Assembly (NCBI RefSeq): GCF_019599505.1
Contig: NZ_RKLT01000015.1
Span: 8,803-72,802 of the forward strand
Origin: Haloarcula nitratireducens
GTDB taxonomy: Archaea; Halobacteriota; Halobacteria; Halobacteriales; Haloarculaceae
Length of the DNA: 64,000 nt
Direction of reading: 5' to 3'
The notes under the pieces were generated by a model. That model saw only the letters and a program-made list of their open reading frames with translations, was not told the DNA's origin and did not search any database. The number at the start of each line of letters is the position of its first letter. The first letter of the stretch is position 1. Shown one piece after another: positions 33,377-42,640 of the stretch. Both the position numbers and the translations under genes were made by a program.

Positions 33377-34366
33377 ATGCAACATCGCCAACTCGGGACG
33401 ACGGGGTTCGACGTGACAGAGGTCGGGTTCGGGACGTGGAACATCGGCGGCGACTGGGGCGACGTCGACGAAGAGGCGGGCCGCGAGGCGGTCCGGGCCG
33501 CGCTCGACGCCGGCATCGACTTCATCGACACGGCCGACGTCTACGGCGACGGCTTCAGCGAGCGACGCATCGCCGAGGTGCTCGACGAGCGCGGCGTCCG
33601 CGACGAGGTGACGGTGGCGACGAAGGCCGGCCGCCGCCTCGACCCGCACACCGCCGACCGCTACGACTACGAGAACCTCTCGCAGTTCGTGGACCGCTCG
33701 CGGGAGTACCTCGGCGTCGAGACGCTGGAACTCGTCCAACTGCACTGCCCGCCGACCGAGGCGTACTACCAACCCGAGACCTTCGAGGCGCTGGACCGCC
33801 TGAGAGACGAGGGGAAGATCGCCCATTACGGCGTCAGCGTCGAGAAGGTCGAGCAGGCGCTGAAGGCCATCGAGTACCCCGGCGTCGAGACGGTCCAGAT
33901 AATCTTCAACATGTTCCGCCAGCGGCCCGCGGAGCTGTTCTTCGAGGAGGCCGCGCGCCGCGACGTCGGCGTCATCGTTCGGGTGCCGCTGGCGTCGGGC
34001 CTGCTGACCGGCGAACTCTCGCGCGACACGGAGTTCCCGGAGAACGACCACCGCAACTTCAACATCGAGGGAGAGGCCTTCGACCGCGGCGAGACGTTCG
34101 CCGGCCTCCCGGTCGAGGACGGCTTCGACGCCGTCGACGAACTGCGCGACCACGTCCCCGAGGAGACGACGATGGCGCAGATGGCGCTGCGCTGGATCCT
34201 CGACCACGACGCCGTCTCGACGGTCATCCCCGGGTCGACGACGCCCGAACACATCGAGGCCAACGCCGCGGCCAGCGAGAAAGCGCCGCTCTCGAACCAG
34301 ACTCACGGCGCGGTGCGGGACATCTACGAGGAGTACGTCTTCGACTCGGTTCACCACCGCTGGTAA
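33377..34366 (+). CDS. Aldo/keto reductase
   Basis: A 329-residue TIM-barrel NAD(P)H-dependent oxidoreductase. Catalytic tetrad positions are readable: Asp/Tyr in FIDTADVYGDG (about residues 52-62), Lys in TVATKAG (about 81-87) and His in LELVQLHCPP (about 112-121). The C-terminal cofactor motif is VIPGSTTPEHIEANAAA. The substrate is unknown. It is followed about 100 bp later by the HAD gene of the cobalamin cluster on the same strand but has its own start region. Confidence 0.92.
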   Translation: MQHRQLGTTGFDVTEVGFGTWNIGGDWGDVDEEAGREAVRAALDAGIDFIDTADVYGDGFSERRIAEVLDERGVRDEVTVATKAGRRLDPHTADRYDYENLSQFVDRSREYLGVETLELVQLHCPPTEAYYQPETFEALDRLRDEGKIAHYGVSVEKVEQALKAIEYPGVETVQIIFNMFRQRPAELFFEEAARRDVGVIVRVPLASGLLTGELSRDTEFPENDHRNFNIEGEAFDRGETFAGLPVEDGFDAVDELRDHVPEETTMAQMALRWILDHDAVSTVIPGSTTPEHIEANAAASEKAPLSNQTHGAVRDIYEEYVFDSVHHRW

Positions 34367-34470
34367 CGGCAGCGGAGCGACGCCGAGATTTTCTGCCGAC
34401 GGCATCGGAGTGCCGCCCGCCGTCGCGACTCACCGCACAGTTCAAGTGCGCTTGCAGTAACCTCACGCGT

Positions 34471-35109
34471 ATGGCGGTCTCTTTCGACCTGTTCGGGACG
34501 CTCGTCGATGCTGAACGGTCCGACGCGCCGTGGGACGCCGTCGCCGAGCGGCTCGACGCGCGCGGCGTCAGCGTCCCCGACGACTGGGAGGCCGCCTATC
34601 GAAGTTCTCACCGCGAGTACGACCGCGGCCGAGAGGCACCCCTCGACGAGCACGTCCGCCTCGCATTGGCGAGTCGCGATGTCGAGGTCAGCGAGGCGAC
34701 GGCGCGAGAAGCGGTGCTCGCGGCGTTCGACGTTCCGGTGACCGTCAGGGACGGCGCACGCGAGGCGCTGGCCGCCGCACACGACCGCGGTCCCGTCGCC
34801 GTCTGCTCGAACTGCAGCGTCCCCGGACTGGTCGAGCGGACGCTCGACCGGGCCGACCTCGGTCTCGATTCCCCGCTCGCGCCCGACGCCGTCGTCGCCA
34901 GCGTCGACTGCGGCTGGCGCAAGCCGTTCGAACCGATCTTCGCGGCGACGGCCGAGGCGCTGGGCGTTCCGCTGTCTGCGCTCGTCCACGTCGGCGACGA
35001 CGCGCGCACCGACGGCGGGGCGGGGCGGGTCGGCGCGACGTCGGTTCTGCTGGAGGAGGTACCGCTTCCGACGGTCGCCGCGCGGCTTCGGGAGGGGACG
35101 CTGTGCTGA
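34471..35109 (+). CDS. HAD-superfamily hydrolase at the head of the cobalamin cluster
   Basis: A 212-residue HAD-like protein. Motif I is SFDLFGTLVD (nucleophile Asp6 followed by LFG), motif II is VCSNCS, motif III Lys is in DCGWRKPF and motif IV is HVGDDARTD. The second Asp of the usual DxD motif I is replaced by Phe, as in dehalogenase-like members, so classical phosphatase chemistry is uncertain. Its stop overlaps cbiB by 7 nt, so it is co-translated with cobalamin genes. A phosphatase in the nucleotide-loop steps (alpha-ribazole phosphate) is the obvious contextual guess, but the motif I change speaks against it. Confidence 0.85.
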   Translation: MAVSFDLFGTLVDAERSDAPWDAVAERLDARGVSVPDDWEAAYRSSHREYDRGREAPLDEHVRLALASRDVEVSEATAREAVLAAFDVPVTVRDGAREALAAAHDRGPVAVCSNCSVPGLVERTLDRADLGLDSPLAPDAVVASVDCGWRKPFEPIFAATAEALGVPLSALVHVGDDARTDGGAGRVGATSVLLEEVPLPTVAARLREGTLC

Positions 35110-36029
35110 GTGCGCTCGCGATCGTCGTCGCCGCGGCGCTCGAAGCGGCCGTCGGCGAACCGCCGACGCGGTACCACCCCGTCGCGTGGTTCGGCTCGCT
35201 CGTCGCGCCGCTGGACCGGGAGTGGCGGGCCGACGCTCACGCGCTCGCGTTCGGCGCGCTCGGCGCGCTCGTCCTCCCGCTGTTGGCGGCGCTGGCCGTC
35301 GGCGCGTCGGTCGCGCTAGCCGAAACGCTCTCCCCGATGGCTGGGGCGTTCGCGGCCGGCCTCGCGCTGTTCCTGACGACCAGTCTCCGCGAACTCCTCG
35401 TCGCCGCGCAGTCGGTCGTCGCGGATTCCGAGATCGACCCCGAAGCCGCCCGCGACGGACTGCTCGCGCTGGCCGGCCGGGACGCCGCCAGTCTCTCACC
35501 GGGCCTTCTCCGCAGCGCGGCCGTCGAGAGCGCCGCCGAGAACCTGGCGGACGGGTTGATCGCCTCGCTGGGCGCGTTCGTCCTCGGGGCGGCGCTCGCG
35601 CCGCTGGCCGGGTTGCCGGCGCTCCCCGCGGCTGCGGCCGCCGCCGCCTGGGTCAAGGCCGTCAACACGATGGACTCGATGCTCGGCTATCGCTCGAAGC
35701 GAGTGGGAACGCCCGCCGCGCGCCTCGACGACGCCGTGATGTGGCTCCCGGCGCGGGCGAGCGCTCTGCTATTAGCCGTCGCGTTCGCCGACGCGAACTC
35801 GCTCGGCCGCGCTCGCGCGTGGCTGGACCGGGTCCCCTCACCGAACTCGGGCTGGCCGATGGGGACTGCCGCGGCCGCCCTCGACGTTCGACTGGAGAAG
35901 CCCGGCGTCTACGTTCTGAACGCGAACGCGGCACTTCCGAGCGTAGAGACGGCGCGGCGGGGCGTGCGCGGCGTCGGTCGCGCCGGCCTGCTGACGTACG
36001 CGCTCGCGGGGGTGATCGCGTGGTTCTGA
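35103..36029 (+). CDS. cbiB: Adenosylcobinamide-phosphate synthase CbiB
   Basis: A 308-residue integral membrane enzyme (CobD in the other nomenclature). It attaches (R)-1-amino-2-propanol phosphate to adenosylcobyric acid. GTG start at 35103, overlapping the HAD gene. Family motifs: GEPPTRYHPVAWFGSLV near the N terminus, SAAVESAAENLADGLIA, WVKAVNTMDSMLGYRSKRV (about residues 182-200), and WPMGTAAAALDVRLEKPGVY near the C terminus. Several hydrophobic helices are present. It overlaps cobS by 10 nt. Confidence 0.94.
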   Translation: MLSALAIVVAAALEAAVGEPPTRYHPVAWFGSLVAPLDREWRADAHALAFGALGALVLPLLAALAVGASVALAETLSPMAGAFAAGLALFLTTSLRELLVAAQSVVADSEIDPEAARDGLLALAGRDAASLSPGLLRSAAVESAAENLADGLIASLGAFVLGAALAPLAGLPALPAAAAAAAWVKAVNTMDSMLGYRSKRVGTPAARLDDAVMWLPARASALLLAVAFADANSLGRARAWLDRVPSPNSGWPMGTAAAALDVRLEKPGVYVLNANAALPSVETARRGVRGVGRAGLLTYALAGVIAWF

Positions 36030-36796
36030 GCGCGGTTCGCGGGGCGCTCGGCTTCCTCTCTCGGCTCCCGGTCGGCCACAGCGAGACCGCGTGGGACGCC
36101 TTCGCCGCGACCCCGGCGGCGTTCCCGCTGGCGGGCTACGTCGTCGGCGCGCTGGTCGCCGTCCCGTTCCTCGCCGTCGGACTCGTCCCCGCGCCGGTCG
36201 TCGCGGCGGCGTACCTCGGCGGAGTCGTCCTCGTCACCGGCGTCAACCACGCCGACGGCCTCGCGGACCTCGGCGACGCGGCGGCCGTCCACGGCGACCC
36301 CGCCCAGCGCCGCGAAGCGATGCGCGACACGACGGTCGGCGTCGGCGCGGTGCTGGCGCTCGGGACCGCCCTCGTCGGACTGGCGCTCGGCGCGCTCGCC
36401 GTGGCGGAACTACCGGTGCTCCCGGCCGTCGCCGTCGTCGTCGCCGCGGAGGTCGGCGCGAAGCTCTCGATGGCGACGCTGGCCTGTCTCGCCAGCCCGA
36501 GCCACGAGGGATTCGGCGAGACGGTGCTCTCGGGGAATCGGCCGCGAGACGCCTTCGCGTCGGTCGCGGCGGCACTTCCGGCCGCCGCGCTCGTCGTCCC
36601 CGCTGCGACCGTCGCCGTCGCCGCCGGGCCGGTCGTCGCCCTCCTCCTCGAACGGTGGGCCGACCGTCGCCTCGGCGGCGTCGGCGGCGACGTCTTCGGC
36701 GCGGCCAACGAGCTCTCGCGGGTCGTCGCCCTGCACGCGGCCGTCGTCGCGTGGACGCTCGTCGACTGGGGGGTGCTCGCGTGGACGCGCTGGTGA
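36020..36796 (+). CDS. cobS: Cobalamin synthase CobS (adenosylcobinamide-GDP ribazoletransferase)
   Basis: A 258-residue membrane enzyme joining adenosylcobinamide-GDP and alpha-ribazole (or its phosphate) to give cobalamin. GTG start at 36020. Characteristic sites are FLSRLPVG near the start, the acidic metal motif VNHADGLADLGDA (about residues 76-88) and MRDTTVGVGAV (about 100-110). Six or more hydrophobic helices follow. It overlaps both neighbours, cbiB (10 nt) and cobY (16 nt). Confidence 0.94.
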   Translation: MVLSAVRGALGFLSRLPVGHSETAWDAFAATPAAFPLAGYVVGALVAVPFLAVGLVPAPVVAAAYLGGVVLVTGVNHADGLADLGDAAAVHGDPAQRREAMRDTTVGVGAVLALGTALVGLALGALAVAELPVLPAVAVVVAAEVGAKLSMATLACLASPSHEGFGETVLSGNRPRDAFASVAAALPAAALVVPAATVAVAAGPVVALLLERWADRRLGGVGGDVFGAANELSRVVALHAAVVAWTLVDWGVLAWTRW

Positions 36797-37341
36797 TGTG
36801 CGGCGGGCGCGGGACGCGCCTCGACGCCGACTGCGAGAAGCCCCTGTTCGAGGTCGGCGGCGTCCCGATGGTCGACCGCGTCCTCGGCGCGCTCGAAGCC
36901 AGCGGCGTCGAGCGCGCGTACGCCGTTACGTCGCCGAACGCCCCCGAGACCCGCGCTCATCTCGACGTGCCGTGTATCGAGACCCCCGGCGAGGGCTACG
37001 TCGCGGACCTCGACCGGGCGCTGTCGGACACCCGGCTCACGGCGCCGGTGCTGACCGTCGCGGCGGACCTCCCGCTGCTCGACGGCGAGATACTCGACCG
37101 CGTGCTGGCCGCCCACGACGGCGGCTCGCTGTCGGTACTGGTCCCCGCCGCTCGCAAGCGCGAACTCGGCGTCAGCGACGACACGACTTTCCAGCGGGCC
37201 GGCGAGGCGGTCGCGCCGACCGGCGTCAACGTCGTCGGCGACGGCGGCGACCGCGACGACGCGTGGCGATCGACGGACGTCCGACTGGCGGTCAACGTCA
37301 ACGCGCTGTCGGACGCCCGCGTGGCCGAGCAATATCTGTAA
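36781..37341 (+). CDS. cobY: GTP:adenosylcobinamide-phosphate guanylyltransferase CobY
   Basis: A 186-residue archaeal CobY, which activates adenosylcobinamide-phosphate with GTP and replaces bacterial CobU. GTG start at 36781. The nucleotide-binding signature is ALVMCGGRGTRLD (residues 3-15) with EKPLFEVGGVPMVDRVL. ADLPLLDGE (about residue 100) holds the metal-binding Asp. ALSVEDxx-type C-terminal features are short. CobY is a hallmark of archaeal cobalamin pathways. Confidence 0.93.
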   Translation: MDALVMCGGRGTRLDADCEKPLFEVGGVPMVDRVLGALEASGVERAYAVTSPNAPETRAHLDVPCIETPGEGYVADLDRALSDTRLTAPVLTVAADLPLLDGEILDRVLAAHDGGSLSVLVPAARKRELGVSDDTTFQRAGEAVAPTGVNVVGDGGDRDDAWRSTDVRLAVNVNALSDARVAEQYL

Positions 37342-37382
37342 CGCACGAAACATACTCCCGACTCCTCCTCGTTCGGCCATCC

Positions 37383-38429
37383 ATGGACCCCGACAGCGTC
37401 GACCGGTTGCGAACGTTCGGCGAGACCGACCCGCACTTCGACGCGGACGGCCGCGTCCCGCACGGCAGTAGCGACGACAGGGAACTGCTCGATTTCAGCG
37501 CGAACACGAACCCGCGAGTCCCGACCGGCTCGGCCCGCGTGTTCAGTTCCGCCTTCGCCGCCGCGCGGTCGTACCCGGCCGACGACTACCTTCCGTTCCG
37601 GACGACGGCCGCCGAGTTCGTCGGCTGTGACCCCGTGCAGGTCGTCCCCACCGCGGGCGGCCTCGAAGCCATCCGAATGGCTATCCAGACGACCGTTCGA
37701 GCCGACGAGTCGGTCCTCGTCCCCGCGCCGAGCTTCGGCGAGTACGCCCGCGAGGTCCGGCTACAGGGGGCCGAACCCGAGTTCGTGGACCACGGCGAGA
37801 TACTCGATAGCGACCCCGCCTCCCACGCGATGGCTATCGTCTGCAACCCGAACAACCCGACGGGGCAGTCCTACGACGCCGAGGCGCTGCGGGCCTTCGC
37901 CGACCGCTGTCGGGAGCACGGGACCACGCTGCTCGTGGACGAGGCGTTCCTCGGATTTACTGAAGAACCCTCGCTCGCGGGCCGCGAGGGCGTCGTCGTC
38001 GCGCGCTCGCTGACGAAACTGTTCGGCCTGCCGGGCGTCCGGATGGGCTACGCCGTCGCGTCGGGGGAGTCGCTCGACCGCCTGACGACCGCTCGCCGCG
38101 CGTGGTCGATGAGCGAACCCGCCGCGGCGCTGGGCGAACACTGCTACCGACAGGACGACTTCGTCGCCGAGACGCGCGACCGGGTCGAGCGCGAGCGCGA
38201 GCGGATGCGCGACCGCCTCTCGGCGCGCTTCGAGGTGTTCCCGTCGGACGCCCCCTTCCTGCTGTTCGAGGTGGCCGACGTGAGCGTGGACGAACTGCTG
38301 TCGACGGCCCGCGAGCGGGGCATCGCGCTCCGGGACGCGCGCTCGTTCCGCGGCCTCGACGGCCACGTCCGCGTCGCGGTCCGAACCGAGTCACAGAACG
38401 ACCGCCTCTTGGCGGCGCTGGATGTTTGA
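37383..38429 (+). CDS. cobD: Threonine-phosphate decarboxylase-like PLP enzyme (CobD)
   Basis: A 348-residue class I/II aminotransferase-fold enzyme making (R)-1-amino-2-propanol phosphate from L-threonine phosphate. PLP-site residues are visible: CNPNNPTGQSY (Asn, about residue 154), LLVDEAFLGF (Asp, about 185) and the internal aldimine Lys in RSLTKLFGLPGVRMGY (about 211-226). Starts at ATG 37383, 41 nt after cobY. Its 3' end overlaps cbiZ by 8 nt. HisC-like aminotransferase is the alternative, made unlikely by the cluster. Confidence 0.92.
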   Translation: MDPDSVDRLRTFGETDPHFDADGRVPHGSSDDRELLDFSANTNPRVPTGSARVFSSAFAAARSYPADDYLPFRTTAAEFVGCDPVQVVPTAGGLEAIRMAIQTTVRADESVLVPAPSFGEYAREVRLQGAEPEFVDHGEILDSDPASHAMAIVCNPNNPTGQSYDAEALRAFADRCREHGTTLLVDEAFLGFTEEPSLAGREGVVVARSLTKLFGLPGVRMGYAVASGESLDRLTTARRAWSMSEPAAALGEHCYRQDDFVAETRDRVERERERMRDRLSARFEVFPSDAPFLLFEVADVSVDELLSTARERGIALRDARSFRGLDGHVRVAVRTESQNDRLLAALDV

Positions 38430-39135
38430 GACGACCCGGCGCGAGGGGGTCGTCCAGGTCCGCCGCGAGGGGGCGCGCTGGCTCTCGACCGCGTGGGACG
38501 GCGGCTACCGCGCCGCCGACGCAGTGTACAACCTCACCGTTCCCGAGGGGTTTTCCCGGACGGACCTCGACGCCTACCGGGAAGAGCGACTGCGGGAGGC
38601 CGGGTTTCCGGTCGGGCCGGCGCTGCTGACCGGTCTGGAGATGACTCACGCGCGCTGTGCCCGGAGCGGTCCCGTCGCGGTGCTGGCGACGGCGGGGCTC
38701 TCGAACCCGGCGGCGCTCCCGATGGGCGAGAGCGAGGCCGCCACCGAAAGGACCGCTAATCGCGACGCGGAGAGCGACGACGCCGAGTGGCGACCGGGGA
38801 CGGTGAACCTCGCAGTCGGGGCCGACCGCTCGCTGGACGACGGGGCGCTCGCGACGCTACTCGCGACGGCCGTCGAGGCGAAGGCGGCGACGCTGCTCGA
38901 TGCTGCGGGCGTCCCCGGCACCACCTCCGACGCCGTCCTCGTCGGTTGCGTCCCCGACGCCGACCCCGCCGAGTTCGCCGGGAGCGCGACCGAGGTCGGC
39001 GCGGCGGCGCGGGCCTGCGTGCGCGACGCCGTTCGGGCCAGCCTCGCCGCCCGCTACGACGACGGTCCGCCGACGGTCGAGGAAGCCGAGCACGGCGTCG
39101 TCACCGACCGGCAGACCGATGTGCGCCGGCCCTGA
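38422..39135 (+). CDS. cbiZ: Adenosylcobinamide amidohydrolase CbiZ
   Basis: A 237-residue CbiZ family protein, which hydrolyses adenosylcobinamide to cobyric acid so that archaea lacking CobU can salvage corrinoids. Family features: AWDGGYRAADAVYNLTVPEGF near the N terminus, VGPALLTGLEMTHARCARSG (split; about residues 65-85), and GTTSDAVLVG near residue 170. It overlaps cobD by 8 nt. Its presence beside cobY and cbiP points to a salvage-capable pathway. Confidence 0.9.
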   Translation: MFETTRREGVVQVRREGARWLSTAWDGGYRAADAVYNLTVPEGFSRTDLDAYREERLREAGFPVGPALLTGLEMTHARCARSGPVAVLATAGLSNPAALPMGESEAATERTANRDAESDDAEWRPGTVNLAVGADRSLDDGALATLLATAVEAKAATLLDAAGVPGTTSDAVLVGCVPDADPAEFAGSATEVGAAARACVRDAVRASLAARYDDGPPTVEEAEHGVVTDRQTDVRRP

Positions 39136-39144
39136 ATCGGGGCT

Positions 39145-39795
39145 ATGAGCGACAACTCCGCCGGCCCGACCGCCGAACCCATCACGCCCGGTGCGCCCGA
39201 GGAATTTGGGCTCGTGCAGGTGTGGTGGGGCGACGGCAAGGGGAAGACGACGGCGGCGCTGGGGATGGCGACCCGCGCCGTCGGCCACGGCTACCGCGTC
39301 CACCTCCTCCAGTTCATGAAGGGCGGCACCGGCACCGTCGAGGACGTCCGCGGCGAGTACAACGCCATCGCCGCCTTGCCGGGCTTCTCCTACGAGAACG
39401 CGGGCCACTACGGCTGGCACGGCTTCATGGACGGGAGCGACGACGACGAGCACGCCGCCCGCGCGAAGGGGGCGCTCTCCCGCGCTCGCGAGATCCTCGA
39501 CGCCAGCGGCGACGCCGACCTCTCGGAACCCCTGGACGCCGACGGCCCGCCTGAGGACGGCGTCAACATGCTCGTCCTGGACGAGATTCTCTACGCCGCC
39601 AACCGCGGCCTCGTCGATCCCGAGGACGTCGTCGCGCTGATCGAGGAGAAACCCGACGACGCGGAACTCGTCCTCACGGGCGGCCACGAACCCCCCGAGT
39701 ACGTCTTCGAGCACGCCGACCTCGTCACGGAGGTCGGCAAGATCAAGCATCCGCTCGAATCGGGCCACTCCGCGCGGAAGGGCACCGAGTACTGA
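39145..39795 (+). CDS. cobA: Cob(I)yrinic acid a,c-diamide adenosyltransferase (CobA/BtuR/CobO)
   Basis: A 216-residue CobA-type adenosyltransferase that forms the Co-C bond with ATP. Walker A is GDGKGKTTAALG (about residues 29-40). A WGDGKGK core, HLLQFMKGG and LVLDEILYAANRGL (Walker-B-like, about 134-147) are family motifs. A 20-residue polar N-terminal extension precedes. Starts 9 nt after cbiZ. Confidence 0.93.
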   Translation: MSDNSAGPTAEPITPGAPEEFGLVQVWWGDGKGKTTAALGMATRAVGHGYRVHLLQFMKGGTGTVEDVRGEYNAIAALPGFSYENAGHYGWHGFMDGSDDDEHAARAKGALSRAREILDASGDADLSEPLDADGPPEDGVNMLVLDEILYAANRGLVDPEDVVALIEEKPDDAELVLTGGHEPPEYVFEHADLVTEVGKIKHPLESGHSARKGTEY

Positions 39796-39821
39796 GTCGC
39801 CGGATCGGTCGGACCCACCGG

Positions 39822-40103
39822 CTACGAGTCGGCGTCCGACTCCGCGAGCAGGTCCGCGGCCAGCGACCGGGCGGCGTCGACGTGTTCGTCCGCCTTCTCG
39901 TCGCCCGTCGAGTCGAACTCCTCCAGTAGCTCCGCGACCTTCCCCACTCGCTCTCTGCGGACGGCGGGCGCGAGGTCGGTGATCGCGGCGTCGAGCGCGA
40001 TGGCCTCGGCTTCGCCCAGCCACCGGCTCGCCGTCCGCTCGACCGGACGCTCGCCGGTCGCTTCGAGATGTTCGTGCAGGGCGTGCAGTCTGTCTTCGTC
40101 CAC
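39822..40103 (-). CDS. Small conserved haloarchaeal protein
   Basis: A 93-residue acidic helical protein from a GTG start at 40103. Segments [32 protein letters not shown] and [26 protein letters not shown] are strongly helical and look conserved. No function is recognised. It lies between cobA and cbiP but on the opposite strand, 76 bp from the cbiP start, so it may share a divergent promoter with cbiP. Confidence 0.7.
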   Translation of the reverse strand: MDEDRLHALHEHLEATGERPVERTASRWLGEAEAIALDAAITDLAPAVRRERVGKVAELLEEFDSTGDEKADEHVDAARSLAADLLAESDADS

Positions 40104-40178
40104 GGCGACGCTTCGCGCGGCGAGCGGAAAAAGCCGCCGTCGAACCACTCTTGTCGCCGGCCCGCTCACACTCGACCG

Positions 40179-41675
40179 ATGACTTCGAGCGGCGGACCGA
40201 CGGCCGACACCATCCTCGTCGCGGGCACCGCTTCGCACGTGGGAAAGAGCACGGTAGCGGCGGGGCTGTGCCGCCTCCTCGCCGACCGCGACCTGTCGGT
40301 CGCGCCGTTCAAGGCCCAGAACATGAGCAACAACGCGCGGGCGACGCCGGGCGGCGAGATCGGCGTCTCGCAGTACGTGCAGGCCCGCGCCGCCCGCGTC
40401 CCGCCGAGAACCGACCACAACCCGGTCCTATTGAAACCGCGCGGCGACGGCGAGTCCCAACTGGTCGTCGACGGCGAGGCGGTGGGCCACTTCGCCGCCG
40501 GAGCGTACTACGACGCCCACTGGGACAAGGCGCTGACGGCGGCCCGGGAAGCCCACGCTCGACTGGCCGCCGACCACGACGTGATCGTCGCCGAGGGCGC
40601 GGGCTCCATCGCCGAGATAAACCTCCACGACAGAGACCTCGCCAACGTCGAGACCGCGCGCTTCGCCGACGCCGACGTGCTGCTCGTCGCTGACATCGAA
40701 CGCGGCGGCGTCTTCGCCTCGCTGGTCGGGACGCTCGAACTCGTCCCCGACGACGTCCGCGAGCGCGTCGTCGGCGCGGTGATCTCGAAGTTCCGCGGCG
40801 ACGAGTCGCTGCTCGCGCCCGGCCTCTCCGCCTTCGAGGAGCGAACCGGCGTTCCGATACTGGGCGTCCTCCCGTACGACGACCCCGGCCTCCCCGAGGA
40901 GGACAGCGTTGCGCTTCCGTCCGTCGGCGAGCGCGCGATCCGCGGCGCGGACGACGGCGTCTCGGACGATCGGAGCGTCACCGTCGCGGTGCCGCGCCTT
41001 CCCCGCATCTCGAACTTCACGGACCTCCAGCCGCTCGCCGCGGTGCCCGGCGTCCGCGTCGCCTACGTCCCGCTCTCGGACCCGCTCGACGACGCCGACG
41101 CCGTCGTCCTGCCCGGCAGTAAGAACACCGTCGACGACCTGCTGGCGCTCCGGAAGGCCGGCTTCGGCGACGCCCTCTCGGAGTTCGACGGCCCGGTCGT
41201 CGGTCTCTGTGGGGGCTATCAACTGCTCGGCGAGGAGATTCGGAACGCCGATATCGAGGGGACGAGCGGCCGCGAGCGCGTCGAGGGGTTCGGCCTACTC
41301 CCGGTGACGACGACGTTCTCGACGGACAAGACCGTCGAACGCGTCGAACGCCGCCTGCGCGGCGTCGGCCCGTTGACGGGTGCGAGTGGTCCCGTCGAAG
41401 GGTACGAGATACACATGGGCGACTCGGCGCTCGTCGGCGACGCGATGCGGCCGCTCGAAGGGAGCGGCGCGGCGACCGACCGCGTGCTGGGAACCTATCT
41501 CCACGACCTCTTTGCGAACGACGTAGCACTCGATGCCTTCGTGAGAAACACGTTCGAGCACGCTGGAATCGAGCCACTAGCGCCGCTCGGTGACGACCGC
41601 CCCTCCCCCTACGACCGGGCGGCGTCGCTCCTCGCGGCATACGTCGACCCCGGCCCGCTCCCCGTCGAGTGGTAG
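40179..41675 (+). CDS. cbiP: Cobyric acid synthase CbiP (CobQ)
   Basis: A 498-residue glutamine-dependent amidotransferase that amidates adenosylcobyrinic acid diamide to cobyric acid. The N-terminal dethiobiotin-synthetase-like domain ([19 protein letters not shown] with P-loop, [10 protein letters not shown]) is followed by a class I glutaminase-like domain. That domain has nucleophile Cys in [12 protein letters not shown] (about residues 343-354) and His in GTYLHDLF near residue 440. It is separated from the salvage cluster by one opposite-strand gene and uses its own ATG at 40179. Confidence 0.95.
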   Translation: MTSSGGPTADTILVAGTASHVGKSTVAAGLCRLLADRDLSVAPFKAQNMSNNARATPGGEIGVSQYVQARAARVPPRTDHNPVLLKPRGDGESQLVVDGEAVGHFAAGAYYDAHWDKALTAAREAHARLAADHDVIVAEGAGSIAEINLHDRDLANVETARFADADVLLVADIERGGVFASLVGTLELVPDDVRERVVGAVISKFRGDESLLAPGLSAFEERTGVPILGVLPYDDPGLPEEDSVALPSVGERAIRGADDGVSDDRSVTVAVPRLPRISNFTDLQPLAAVPGVRVAYVPLSDPLDDADAVVLPGSKNTVDDLLALRKAGFGDALSEFDGPVVGLCGGYQLLGEEIRNADIEGTSGRERVEGFGLLPVTTTFSTDKTVERVERRLRGVGPLTGASGPVEGYEIHMGDSALVGDAMRPLEGSGAATDRVLGTYLHDLFANDVALDAFVRNTFEHAGIEPLAPLGDDRPSPYDRAASLLAAYVDPGPLPVEW

Positions 41676-41732
41676 TTTATTCGCCCGGCCGAGGCGCGAA
41701 GTTTATATGCGAGCGCGCGGGCAGTAGCGGTA

Positions 41733-42500
41733 ATGGTGGAAGTGTTCGCGGTCGCCAGCGGGAAGGGGGGAACCGGCAAGACGACGAGCACGGTCGCGCT
41801 GGGGATGGCTCTCGCGGACCGCTACGACGTGACGGTGGTCGACGCGGACACGGGGATGGCCAACCTGCTCTTTCACGCCGGCCTCTCCGACGCCGAGACG
41901 ACGCTGCACGACGTGCTGGCCGACGACGCGGCGGTGAGTGAGGCGACCTACGAGCGCTTCGGGATGACCGTCGTCCCCTGCGGGACGAGTCTGGACGGCT
42001 TCCGCGACGCCGACCCCGCCCGCCTGCGCGAGGTGGTCGCGACGCTGGCGGCCGACACCGACGTCATCCTGCTCGACTCGCCGCCGGCGCTCGACAGTCG
42101 CACGGCGGTGCTGCCCATCGTGATGGCCGACCGCATCGTGGTCGTCCTCCAGCCGACCATCCCGGCTATCTCGGACGGTCTGAAAGTCCAGGAGTACGCG
42201 ACCTCCTACGGGACCGGGGTCGCCGGCATCCTGTTCAACAAGGTCCGCGAGGACGAGCGCATCGACGACGTCGCCGAGAAGACCGAGCGCTACTTCGACG
42301 GGCCGACGCTCGCCGCGATCCCCGAGAGCGAACGGGCGCGCGAGGCCCGGCGCGCGGGCCGACCCCTGCTGGCTCACGCGTCCGACTGCGACGCCGCGGC
42401 GGCCTACCGTCGGGCGGCATCGCAATTAGAGATTGAACATCGTGATGTGCAAACTGTCGCACAGCGAGCGAGAAGCGCGATTATTCCGCAAAAGGCATAG
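41733..42500 (+). CDS. minD: MinD/ParA-type ATPase (MinD2-like)
   Basis: A 255-residue MinD-family ATPase. The deviant Walker A is KGGTGKTTST (residues 11-20), with VVDADTGMANLLFHAG, LLDSPPALD (Walker B, about 110-118) and LFNKVREDE. Haloarchaeal MinD proteins position motility and shape factors. A TATA box GTTTATATG sits about 30 nt upstream. The last about 28 residues (after RRAASQLE) use AT-rich codons unlike the rest and probably come from the adjacent inserted DNA. In Haloferax the MinD2 gene is followed by a small partner gene, which here lies beyond the transposon. Confidence 0.88.
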   Translation: MVEVFAVASGKGGTGKTTSTVALGMALADRYDVTVVDADTGMANLLFHAGLSDAETTLHDVLADDAAVSEATYERFGMTVVPCGTSLDGFRDADPARLREVVATLAADTDVILLDSPPALDSRTAVLPIVMADRIVVVLQPTIPAISDGLKVQEYATSYGTGVAGILFNKVREDERIDDVAEKTERYFDGPTLAAIPESERAREARRAGRPLLAHASDCDAAAAYRRAASQLEIEHRDVQTVAQRARSAIIPQKA

Positions 42501-42535
42501 AACGGGATTATGTGTGGGTGTATCCCGGAGACCCT

Positions 42536-42640
42536 GTGACATCCATGTCCGCTTGTAATCGGAACACCTGACACAGCAGGCGGTTTCTCGCAGGTTTCAG
42601 GACTCCACAACGCTCGTCATCACCGGGATCTCCGATTCAG
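42536..42640 (-). ncRNA. Candidate guide (reRNA/omega RNA) at the TnpB 3' end
   Basis: TnpB guide RNAs of this family extend from the tnpB 3' end to the element right end and into flanking DNA. The expected region here is 42640 down to 42536 on the minus strand, ending in a hairpin and GGATGTCA. No experiment is available; the placement is by analogy. Confidence 0.35.

Noticed and set aside
40068..40178. Upstream extension of cbiP from 40068
   Set aside because: The extra N-terminal translation has no homology pattern and overlaps the antisense of the small minus-strand gene; the ATG at 40179 gives the family start.
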